NCBI GenBank assembly: GCA_963755085.1
Contig: CAVWIN010000006.1
Span: 39,581 to 103,580 of the forward strand
DNA length: 64,000 nt
Source: JACVRM01 sp963755085
GTDB taxonomy: Bacteria; Actinomycetota; Thermoleophilia; Gaiellales; Gaiellaceae
Direction: 5' to 3'
In this document: positions 34,294 through 41,384 of the stretch, one piece after another
Layout of the letters: every line of letters starts with the position of its first letter
How positions within the stretch are numbered: the stretch's first letter is position 1
Program-made: the position numbers and the translations under genes
Notes under the pieces: model-generated
Told to the model about the DNA's origin: nothing
The model's database searches: none
Seen by the model: only the letters and a program-made list of their open reading frames with translations

Positions 34294-34656
34294 GTGGAAA
34301 TGCCCATTTTCCAGGCAAATTCGCAAATACCCGCACCCCGCTTCCAGAACGACGTGGAACGCGAGTGCGCCAAGATCCTCGACTACTACGGGGTGCAGTG
34401 GGAGTACGAGCCACACACGTTCGTGCTCGAGCGCGACGCGGACGGCCGGGTGGTCGAGGCGTTCACCCCGGATTTCTTCCTGCCCGAGCAGGGCCTCTAC
34501 CTCGAGCTGACGACGATGAAGCAGTCGCTCGTCACCCGGAAGAACCGGAAGCTCCGCCGGCTGCGCGAGCTCTACCCGGACGTGCGCGCGAAGCTCTTCT
34601 ACAAGCGCGACATCGAACGGCTGGCGCAGCGATACGGGCTCGAGCTCGCGATGTAG
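34294..34656 (+). CDS. PD-(D/E)xK-nuclease-like small protein next to hpt
   Basis: A 120-residue protein. The middle reads FTPDFFLPEQGLYLELTTMK, matching the PD...(D/E)xK restriction-endonuclease-like pattern (PD, then E-L-T with a lysine two to three residues later), followed by a basic helix (TRKNRKLRRLRELY). VERECAKILDYYGVQWEYEP is a typical start of the fold. Whether it cuts nucleic acid is not known. The GTG start at 34294 gives a compact protein; its stop overlaps the GTG of hpt by one base (TAGTG), so the two are coupled. Confidence 0.7.
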   Translation: MEMPIFQANSQIPAPRFQNDVERECAKILDYYGVQWEYEPHTFVLERDADGRVVEAFTPDFFLPEQGLYLELTTMKQSLVTRKNRKLRRLRELYPDVRAKLFYKRDIERLAQRYGLELAM

Positions 34657-35192
34657 TGGCGCCCGCGACGGCCGACCCACGCGTCGGCGAGCTCTACCTC
34701 GGCGCCGACCAGATCGCCGCGCGCGTCGCCGAGCTCGGCGCCCAGCTCGCGACCGACTACGAGGGCCGGGAGCCCCTGCTCGTCGCGCCCCTGAAGGCGA
34801 GCCTCATCTTCTGCGCGGACCTTTCGCGCGCGATGCCGATCCTCCACCACCTCGACTTCGTGGAGCTGGCCGGCTACGACGGCGGCAACGGCGGCTCGAT
34901 CAAGCTCCTGAAGGACCTGGACGCCCCGATCGCAGGCCGCCACGTCCTGATCGTCGAGGACGTGATCGACACCGGCCTCACACTCAACTACCTCTGCAAG
35001 ACGCTGTCGCTGCGCGGCCCGAAGTCGCTGAACGCGGTCACGCTGCTCGACCGTCCGTACCGCCGCATCGTCGAGGACCTGCCCGTCCGCTACGTCGGCT
35101 TCACCGCGCCGGACGAGTTCTTCGTCGGCTACGGCTTCGACATGGACGAGGGGTACCGCAACCTGCCCGACCTGCACGTCGCCAACGTCTAG
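34656..35192 (+). CDS. hpt: Hypoxanthine(-guanine) phosphoribosyltransferase
   Basis: A 178-residue purine salvage enzyme converting hypoxanthine or guanine plus PRPP to IMP or GMP. The PRPP-binding motif is VLIVEDVIDTGLTL near residue 98, the substrate loop includes LLDRPYRRIVEDLPVRY, and FFVGYGFDMDEGYRNLPDL is the characteristic C-terminal segment. Length is normal. The GTG start overlaps the upstream stop. The catalytic pattern is intact. Confidence 0.93.
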   Translation: MAPATADPRVGELYLGADQIAARVAELGAQLATDYEGREPLLVAPLKASLIFCADLSRAMPILHHLDFVELAGYDGGNGGSIKLLKDLDAPIAGRHVLIVEDVIDTGLTLNYLCKTLSLRGPKSLNAVTLLDRPYRRIVEDLPVRYVGFTAPDEFFVGYGFDMDEGYRNLPDLHVANV

Positions 35193-35196
35193 GGGC

Positions 35197-35625
35197 GTGA
35201 GCGCGCAGGAGGAGATCGACCTGCTCCTCTGCGAGGAGCTGGCCGTGGCCCGCAAGCTGCTCGAGGAGAACGGCCGGTTCTACCCGACGGCCTCGTGGAT
35301 CGACCGTGACGGCGAGCTCGCGTTCGCGGGCGGCCACACGGGCGGCATGTTCGCGCGCGCGACCGAGATCCTGGACATGCTGTACGCCGCACTGCGGCAG
35401 AAGGCCGCCGAAAAGGCGATCCGCGCGTGCGCGGTCGCCGTCGACGTCCGAGTCGTCCCGCCCGGCGAGACCCGGAAGACCGGTGCGATCCTCGTCACGA
35501 TCGAGCACGCCGACGCGGATCCCGTCGACGTGGTGCTCCCCTACAGCAAGCCCCGATTCCGGCGCGGCATCGAGTACGGCGAGCAGTTCACCGAGCCCGG
35601 CGCGCGCAAGATCTTCGTCGACTAG
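35197..35625 (+). CDS. Hypothetical protein downstream of hpt
   Basis: A 142-residue soluble protein, GTG start 4 bp after the hpt stop, so probably in the same operon. It has a helical N terminus (EEIDLLLCEELAVARKLLEE), a central beta segment (FYPTASWIDRDGELAFAGGH) and a C-terminal half with VRVVPPGETRKTGAILVTIE. No catalytic motif is apparent and I do not recognise the family. Its stop overlaps tail to tail with the M23 peptidase stop. Confidence 0.65.
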   Translation: MSAQEEIDLLLCEELAVARKLLEENGRFYPTASWIDRDGELAFAGGHTGGMFARATEILDMLYAALRQKAAEKAIRACAVAVDVRVVPPGETRKTGAILVTIEHADADPVDVVLPYSKPRFRRGIEYGEQFTEPGARKIFVD

Positions 35626-36840
35626 AGGTACCCGAGCGGATCCACGGCGGTGCCGTTGACGCGCACCTCGAAGTGGAGGTGCGGGCCGAAGCAATGGCCG
35701 GTGCAGCCGACGTAGCCGATCACCTGGCCCTGCTCGACGTGGGCGCCGTAGCCGACGGCGAATCCTGACTGGTGCCCGTAGGCGGTCGCGATCCCGCCGC
35801 CGTGGTCGATCACGGTCAGGTTGCCGTAGCCGTCCTCCCAGCCGGCCGTGATCACCGTGCCGGCTGCGGCCGCGTGGATGGGCGTGCCGTAGCCGACGCC
35901 GATGTCGATGCCCTCGTGCATCCGGCCCCAGCGCATGCCGAATGGGCTGACCACCGGGCCGCTCACCGGCCAGATGAACCCGGACGCGGAACTGGTCGCG
36001 TGGTAGATGGACTGGGTCGGTGAGATGGCCGGCGTCGCCGCCGCGGCGGCCGCCGCCTGAGCGGCGCGGATCTGCGCGGCGAGCTGGTCCGATACCTGCG
36101 CGAGCCCGGCCGCCTCGGCGACGGCGTCACGGTGCTGGTTCCGCACGGTCGTGAGTGCGTCCAGCTGCGACTGCCGCGCCGCGGCCAGCCCGCTTTTCCG
36201 CGCCAGCAGCGTGTTCTGGAGCTCCAGCTCCTGCGCCGTCCGCACGGCGATGACCCGCGTCGCGGCGGCGACCTGCCCGTGCGTCTGCCGGGTCTGCTCG
36301 CGCAGCGTCTTCATGTCGTCGCGCGCCGCGCGCACCGACGCGGACACGTTCGCGTCCTCGTTGCCGACCGAGCTCATGTAGTCGATCTGGTCGAGCGCGT
36401 CGGTGAAACTGGCCGAGGAGACCAGCACGTCGAGCGTGCTCGGCTGGCTCTCCTTGTAGAGCTGCACCACGCGGTGATCGAGCCGGGCCATCGCCTTCGT
36501 GTACTGGCTCCTGAGGAAGTTGAGGCGGGCGGTCTGGAGCTCGAGGAGCTGCGTGAGCCGGACGAGCCGCGCGCGGTGCAGCTCGAGGTCGGCCTGCAGC
36601 GATCTCAGCTGCAGCGGCAACGTCCCCGGAGCGGCGCTCGAGCGCGCGGATGTCGCCCGTGACGCTCGAGATATGCGACGAGAGCGCGTCCTCCCTGGCC
36701 GACGCGGCCGCCATCTTCGCGCGCAGCTGGGCGAGCTGCGAGTCGACCGCCGCCTTGCGCGACACGTCGTCGCCGGCAGCCTGCGGCGCCAGCACGAACG
36801 GCAGCAGCAGCAACAGGAGGAGAGGCAGTCGACGGGCCAT
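35622..36840 (-). pseudogene. M23-family murein hydrolase (EnvC-like), interrupted by one frameshift
   Basis: The N-terminal part (ATG 36840) has a signal peptide (MARRLPLLLLLLLPFVLAPQ) and the start of a coiled coil, ending in ALERRSG. A one-base shift in a GGGG run near 36625 is needed to continue into the long downstream frame: LPLQLRSLQADLELHRARL and further coiled coil to about residue 270, then an LytM/M23 domain with HEGIDIGVGYGTP (HxxxD) and GPHLHFEV (HxH), the Zn ligands of active M23 peptidases. Apart from the shift the protein is a complete EnvC-like coiled-coil amidase activator or endopeptidase of about 405 residues. A homopolymer sequencing error is as likely as true inactivation. 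Confidence 0.75.
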
Positions 36841-36918
36841 AGGAGGGGGGTTCGCGCGTGAGGGCGCCGGCCCTGCGCGGTGTGGCACCGGTTCTTTCGG
36901 AGGGGCGAGTCTAGCGGC

Positions 36919-37305
36919 TCATTCGGCCGAAATCATCCCCGGGCCGACACGAACTGCCTGCAAAAAGGCGTCGTCCGGCTCGGCGAGCTCCGGCGGGGCC
37001 GGCGCGGCGGCGGGCGAATCGATCGCCCGGAGCGCCGCCGCCGCGCGCGCGCGCAGCGGGCCGACCTGGCCGGCGTAGTCCTCGTCGGAGACCTTGCCGG
37101 TGCGGTGGTCGAGCTCCAGCTCGGAGAGCGCCGCCAGCGCCCGGTCGCGCTCCTCCAGCAGCTGGAGCCGGCGCCGCTCGGCCGGATCGAGGCCTGCCAG
37201 ACGGTCGAGCTCCTCCGGCACCTCCGGCTCGCGGATGAACGGCAGCGCGACAGCCACGATCGCCGCGATCGCGAGCCCGGCCGCGAGCAGGAGCGCGACG
37301 CTCAC
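36919..37305 (-). CDS. CcmI/CycH-like small membrane protein
   Basis: A 128-residue protein: one N-terminal transmembrane helix (ALLLAAGLAIAAIVAVALPF), then a helical region with RRRLQLLEERDRALAALSEL, followed by ELDHRTGKVSDEDY, a segment typical of CcmI/CycH N-terminal parts. CcmI normally escorts apocytochrome c to the heme lyase; here only the membrane-anchored N-terminal region exists. The GTG start overlaps the ccmF stop (GTGA), so it belongs to the ccmE-ccmF operon. Confidence 0.7.
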   Translation of the reverse strand: MSVALLLAAGLAIAAIVAVALPFIREPEVPEELDRLAGLDPAERRRLQLLEERDRALAALSELELDHRTGKVSDEDYAGQVGPLRARAAAALRAIDSPAAAPAPPELAEPDDAFLQAVRVGPGMISAE

Positions 37306-39293
37306 GCCTGTGCGTAGGCCGGCTGCTCGGCGTAGCGGGTGGCGAGCCGGCGCTGTTCGCGGGCGTCGGGCCACATCGCGACGACCGATCCGAAGATGAA
37401 GACCAGGCCGGAGAGCCAGATCAGGTTGACGAGCGGCTTCACGGACGCCTCCAGGTGCACCGAGCCGTCCTTGTTGATGACCGCATTCAGGAACAGGTCC
37501 TCGCCGGTGAGGTAGTCGCTGCGGATCGCGACCTCGCGCGACGTCTGGTCCTCGGCCTTGTAGTAGTTCTGGCCGGGATTGAGCGTGCCGAGCACGTTGC
37601 CCCCGCGTCGCACGAGGATGGGCGTCCGCCCCTCGACGATGTTCGGCACCGTCGTGTAGCGTGGCCGCCCGGCGGTCAGGGTGTACTTCCCCACGCCCAT
37701 GGACTGGCCCGGCCGCAGGGTCGCGGTGCGTTTCGAGTCGTACGCGCTCGACCCGACGATGCCGACCGCGAGCAGCACGATGGCCGCGTGCACGATGTAG
37801 CCGCCGTAGCGCCGGCGGTTGCGCCCGATCAGCGAGGTGAACGCGCGCGGCCAGCTCTCGCGCGCCGTCGCGTGCCGCGCGCTCGTCCCGCGCGCGAACT
37901 CGAGCGCGATCGAAGCAAGCACGAAGGCCGCGAACGTGTAGCCGATCAGGCCCGGGATCGAGGAGCCGGCGCCCAGGAAGAGCAGCACGACGCCGGTCGC
38001 GAGCGCGGCGACGGCCGGCCAGGCGAACGTCCGCCCGAGCGAGCGCAGCGACGCACGGCGCCACGCGACGAGCGGGCCGATGCCCATCAGCAGGAGCAGC
38101 GGCAGCCCGAAGACGCGCAGGAAGAAGTTGAAGTAGGGCGAGCCGACCGTGACCGTCTCGCCGCGGACGGCCTCGGAGACGATCGGGAAGATGACGCCCC
38201 AGAGGATGGTCAGGCAGAGCGCCACGAGCAGCAGGTTGTTGTAGAGGAACGTGGCCTCGCGCGAGACGATCGACTCGAGCCGGGTGCGCGAGCGCAGCAT
38301 GTCGAGGCGCGAGAACACGATCACGAGCGACGCGGCGGTCACGAACGCGATGAAGCCGAGGATCCACGGGCCGACCGAGCTGAACGAGAACGAGTGCACC
38401 GAGTTCAGGACGCCCGAGCGCGTCAGGAACGTGCCGAACAGCGAGAGCAGGAACGCGCCGATCACAAGCAGGACGTTCCAGACCTTCAGCATCCCGCGCT
38501 TCTCCTGGATCATCACCGAGTGCAGGAACGCCGTCGCGGCGAGCCACGGCATCAGCGCCGCGTTCTCGACCGGGTCCCAGGCGTAGTAGCCGCCCCAGCC
38601 GATCTCGACGTAGGCCCAGTGCGAGCCGACCAGCTGGCCGACGCCGAGGAACGTCCAGGCGAGCAGCGTCCAGCGGCGCGTCGCGACGATCCAGAGCTCA
38701 TCCGTGCGGCGCGCGAGCAGCGCGCCCATCGCGAACGCGAACGGGATCGTCAGCCCGACGTAGCCGAGGTAGAGCAGCGGCGGGTGGGCGAGCATGTAGG
38801 GGTTCTGGAGGCTCGGGTTGAGCCCCGCGCCGTCCGCGGGCGGCGGCTGCGTGTTGAACGGGCTCGTGACGAAGACGAGCAGGAAGGCGAAGAACGTGCC
38901 GACGACCCCGAGGATCGGCACCACCCAGGGCAGCAGCGTGCGCGCGGGCCGGCGGGTGAGGAACAGCACACCCGCCGAGAAGATGCTGAGGATCAGCAGC
39001 CAGAGCAGGAGCGAGCCCTCCTGGCCGCTCCAGAACGAGGCCGCCGCGTAGCCGTTCGTGAGCTTGCGGCTGGTGTGCTCAGCGACGTAGCTGAAGGAGA
39101 AGTCGCGGCGCAGGAGCGCGGCCTCGAGCACCACGGCGGCAACGACGATCGCGCCGAGGGCGGCGTAGAGCGCGTTCTGCGCCGAGGCTGCGAGCCTGCG
39201 CCGGCCACGGAAGGCCGCGTATCCCCCTGCGCCAACCGCCCAGAGCTCCAGCCCGAGGGCGATGACGAGCGCGCCGCGCCCGAGCTCAGCCAA
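37302..39293 (-). CDS. ccmF: Heme lyase CcmF (cytochrome c maturation)
   Basis: A 663-residue polytopic membrane protein of System I cytochrome c maturation that receives heme from CcmE and attaches it to CXXCH apocytochromes. The Trp-rich WWD motif is visible as GWGGYYAWDPVENAALMPWL near residue 245, with FWSGQEGSLLLW earlier and many transmembrane helices throughout; a large periplasmic domain lies near the C terminus (SMGVGKYTLTAGRPRY). Length matches the family. The start is TTG 39293, directly abutting the ccmE stop. Confidence 0.93.
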   Translation of the reverse strand: MAELGRGALVIALGLELWAVGAGGYAAFRGRRRLAASAQNALYAALGAIVVAAVVLEAALLRRDFSFSYVAEHTSRKLTNGYAAASFWSGQEGSLLLWLLILSIFSAGVLFLTRRPARTLLPWVVPILGVVGTFFAFLLVFVTSPFNTQPPPADGAGLNPSLQNPYMLAHPPLLYLGYVGLTIPFAFAMGALLARRTDELWIVATRRWTLLAWTFLGVGQLVGSHWAYVEIGWGGYYAWDPVENAALMPWLAATAFLHSVMIQEKRGMLKVWNVLLVIGAFLLSLFGTFLTRSGVLNSVHSFSFSSVGPWILGFIAFVTAASLVIVFSRLDMLRSRTRLESIVSREATFLYNNLLLVALCLTILWGVIFPIVSEAVRGETVTVGSPYFNFFLRVFGLPLLLLMGIGPLVAWRRASLRSLGRTFAWPAVAALATGVVLLFLGAGSSIPGLIGYTFAAFVLASIALEFARGTSARHATARESWPRAFTSLIGRNRRRYGGYIVHAAIVLLAVGIVGSSAYDSKRTATLRPGQSMGVGKYTLTAGRPRYTTVPNIVEGRTPILVRRGGNVLGTLNPGQNYYKAEDQTSREVAIRSDYLTGEDLFLNAVINKDGSVHLEASVKPLVNLIWLSGLVFIFGSVVAMWPDAREQRRLATRYAEQPAYAQA

Positions 39294-39689
39294 CTACGCC
39301 GCTTTCTTCGCTGCCTGGTACTTCGACGGGCACTTGGTCATCATGCTGCCCGGCTGGCCCACGAAGACACCGCCCTGCACCGTCCCCTGCAGGGAGATCT
39401 CGCGGCCGCCCTTGAACTGGTCGGGCGGGGCGTCGCGGTAGACCACCGGGAAGCGCGCGGTTCCGTCGCGGTCGCGCAGCAGAAACCGCTTGCCGTCGTT
39501 CGCGAGCGGCGCGATCGTGCCGGAGACCACGGTGCCGACGAGGACGACGCTGCCCTTGTGCTGGGCGACGTTGCTCGGCTTCACCTGCGGCGTGCCGCCG
39601 GCGATGGCGACGTAGACCAGGAAGATCGCGAGCACGCCCGCGACCGACAGGGCGATGATCAGACGCGCCGGGCTCTTCGTGCGAGGCAC
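39294..39689 (-). CDS. ccmE: Heme chaperone CcmE, cysteine variant
   Basis: A 131-residue membrane-anchored periplasmic heme chaperone. One N-terminal transmembrane helix (LIIALSVAGVLAIFLVYVAI) precedes an OB-fold beta barrel (VVLVGTVVSGTI, FVVYRD-like strand, EISLQGTVQGGVFV). The heme-attachment segment near the C terminus reads CPSKY: Cys takes the place of the usual His in HxxxY. Cys-type CcmE proteins (CxxxY) are known from some sulfate reducers and archaea and mark a variant System I. It forms an operon with ccmF. Confidence 0.85.
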   Translation of the reverse strand: MPRTKSPARLIIALSVAGVLAIFLVYVAIAGGTPQVKPSNVAQHKGSVVLVGTVVSGTIAPLANDGKRFLLRDRDGTARFPVVYRDAPPDQFKGGREISLQGTVQGGVFVGQPGSMMTKCPSKYQAAKKAA

Positions 39690-39733
39690 AGGCGGCAGTC
39701 TAGCCCTGTGGATCGGGAGATCTGATTAAGCGG

Positions 39734-39973
39734 TCAGCGCTCGGCAGGGGCCGGGCGGCGCCCGGGGATCCGGTACCCGTGCTCCTCGCAGAGCGAGCCC
39801 GGCTGATCCTCGGTGAGCGCATCGCAGTAGCCCTTACCGTAGGCGGCGCGCAGGAACGCGCCGACGACCTCGACGTTCCACTCCGTGACCTCGCATGCCT
39901 CCCGCCAGAGGTCGGTCAGGCGGAGGTCGATGTCGAGCTCGAGGAGATCGATTCTGCTCGGGCGCTGTGGCAT
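39734..39973 (-). CDS. Small hypothetical protein
   Basis: A 79-residue protein, ATG at 39973 (MPQRPSRIDLLELDIDLRLT). The sequence is balanced and acidic, with EVTEWNVEVVGAFLRAAYGK, then GYCDALTEDQPGSLCEEHGY. It looks like a real small soluble protein, but I do not recognise the family. It lies between ccmE and the propeller remnant, all on the minus strand. Confidence 0.6.
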   Translation of the reverse strand: MPQRPSRIDLLELDIDLRLTDLWREACEVTEWNVEVVGAFLRAAYGKGYCDALTEDQPGSLCEEHGYRIPGRRPAPAER

Positions 39974-40065
39974 GAATCGCAGGGTAGGAACCCCGTCGGA
40001 CAGCATCCCGGCACCGGTCGGAGGGAGAGCCGCGGCGCCCTCCCTCCTTCCGATCCGGCTACGGG

Positions 40066-40463
40066 TCAGTTCCCGTTGACCGAGAACGCGTAGAAGGTGT
40101 TCGACGCTGTGCCAAGCGGCGGAAAGCCCGGGATGTTCAGATGGGCGTAGCCGTTCCCCCAGTACACGGCTGCCGTCGACCATTGCGGCGCCCGCGTTCG
40201 AGGAGCCCTGGCCCTGGAAGCTCCAGAGGATCTTCCCGCTCTGGGCGTCGAGGGCGTACATGCCGCCCGCCATCGAGCCGGCGTACACGACGCCGTTGGC
40301 GACCGATGTCGGCCCGAGCGCGAGGTAGTTGCCCGGATCAGCGGTCTGCCAGGCGACCTGCCCGGTGTTCGGGTCGATCGCCGCCCACGATCCGGCCGGG
40401 ATCGTCTTCCCGCCCGCGCCGGTGTACGGCTGGAAGGTTGTATTCGCCTCGGCGAGACCCGCT
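40066..40463 (-). pseudogene. C-terminal remnant of a PQQ-type beta-propeller dehydrogenase-like protein
   Basis: The start reads TTFQPYTGAGGKTIPAGSWA, then AIDPNTGQVAWQTADPG, GVVYAGSMAGGMYALDAQSG and KILWSFQGQGSSNAGAAMVDG in one frame; the end, AVYWGNGYAHLNIPG to FYAFSVNGN, is in another. These are the last two blades of a PQQ-binding, polyvinyl-alcohol-dehydrogenase-like propeller. The N-terminal blades are missing and there is a frameshift near 40170, so it is a decayed fragment. Confidence 0.7.
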
Positions 40464-40527
40464 CTCTTAACACGTGCTTAATAGGCGACCCGTCTCTTAA
40501 CTGTCAATAGGCGTTCAACTGTCCGAC
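40461..40527. repeat. Imperfect tandem repeat with CTCTTAAC and AATAGGCG
   Basis: Two adjacent units both read (T)CTCTTAAC, a short variable stretch, then AATAGGCG (40462-40488 and 40492-40513). A palindromic CGACC-GGACG-GGTCG follows at 40522-40536. They lie just upstream of the TIM-barrel gene and could be regulatory sites, but this is unsupported otherwise. Confidence 0.35.
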
Positions 40528-40559
40528 CGGACGGGTCGCGCCCGCGCTAGCGTGGCCGC

Positions 40560-41384
40560 GTGGGCGAAATCAGATTCGGACCGGCGCGGGTGCCGTCGCA
40601 CGACAGCCCCGACGAGGCGATCGCGATCCTGCTCGACCGCGGCTACACGGCCTGCGAGATCGACTTCGAGGGCGGCTTCTGGATGGATTACGACTGGGCG
40701 GGGCGCTTCGGCGAGCTCGCCCGGGAGGCCGGGATCGCGCTCTCCGTCCACGCGCCGCTGCCGGCGTTCCTCGGGCACGTCGAGCGCGGCAAGAAATTCA
40801 ACATGGCGCTCGGGATGCTCGACCACACCGCCGGCATCGCCGTCGCGGCCCGCGCGGAGGTGGTCGTCTTCCACCCGGGCTTCCTGCTCGGGCGAGAGCG
40901 CGAGCAGGCGCTCGACGACGTCGTCTCGCAGCTCGGCGACCTGCACGCGCGGCTCGAGAAGAAGGGCCGCCTGGTGCCGTTCGGCGTGGAGGTGATGGGC
41001 CGCGTCCGCGAGCTCGGCACCGCCGACGACGTCTTCGTGATCTCGGAGCGCACCGGCTGGATCCGACCGGTGATCGACTTCGCGCACATGCACGCCACGA
41101 GCGACGGCGCCTTCACGGACGTGGACGCCTTCGCCTCGGTGCTCGAGCGCGCCGACGAGCTGCTGGCGGAAGGAGCGCCGTTCCACATCCACTTCTCGGA
41201 CATCGCCTACGCGAACCGCAACGAGACGAAGCACCTGCCGTACGGCGAGGGCACGCTGCGCGCGGAGCCGCTCGGCGAGGCCCTGAGCCGGTTCGAGCGG
41301 CCGGCCACCGTGATCAGCGAGTCGCCCGGCGAAGAGTCGCACCAGGCGGTCAAGGCGGCGCTGCTCGGCGCTGCGGCTACGTAA
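40560..41384 (+). CDS. TIM-barrel protein of the AP endonuclease 2 / endonuclease IV superfamily
   Basis: A 274-residue xylose-isomerase-like TIM barrel. The pattern fits endonuclease-IV relatives: ACEIDFEGGFWMDYD, LSVHAPLPAFLG, VVVFHPGFLLGRER, FGVEVMGRV, RPVIDFAHMHAT and FHIHFSDIAY, supplying His, Glu and Asp metal ligands on successive strands. Such proteins include DNA repair AP endonucleases and sugar-phosphate isomerases; which applies here is not clear. GTG start at 40560. Its 3' end overlaps the convergent cyclase gene by 8 bp. Confidence 0.8.
   Translation: MGEIRFGPARVPSHDSPDEAIAILLDRGYTACEIDFEGGFWMDYDWAGRFGELAREAGIALSVHAPLPAFLGHVERGKKFNMALGMLDHTAGIAVAARAEVVVFHPGFLLGREREQALDDVVSQLGDLHARLEKKGRLVPFGVEVMGRVRELGTADDVFVISERTGWIRPVIDFAHMHATSDGAFTDVDAFASVLERADELLAEGAPFHIHFSDIAYANRNETKHLPYGEGTLRAEPLGEALSRFERPATVISESPGEESHQAVKAALLGAAAT

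Noticed and set aside
33388..34680. A 430-residue version of the metallophosphoesterase
   Set aside because: The first 150 codons are antisense to the PD-(D/E)xK-like gene and do not resemble the family.
37455..39725. A 756-codon plus-strand frame
   Set aside because: Antisense to ccmF; the Arg/Glu/Asp-rich composition is the shadow of hydrophobic codons.
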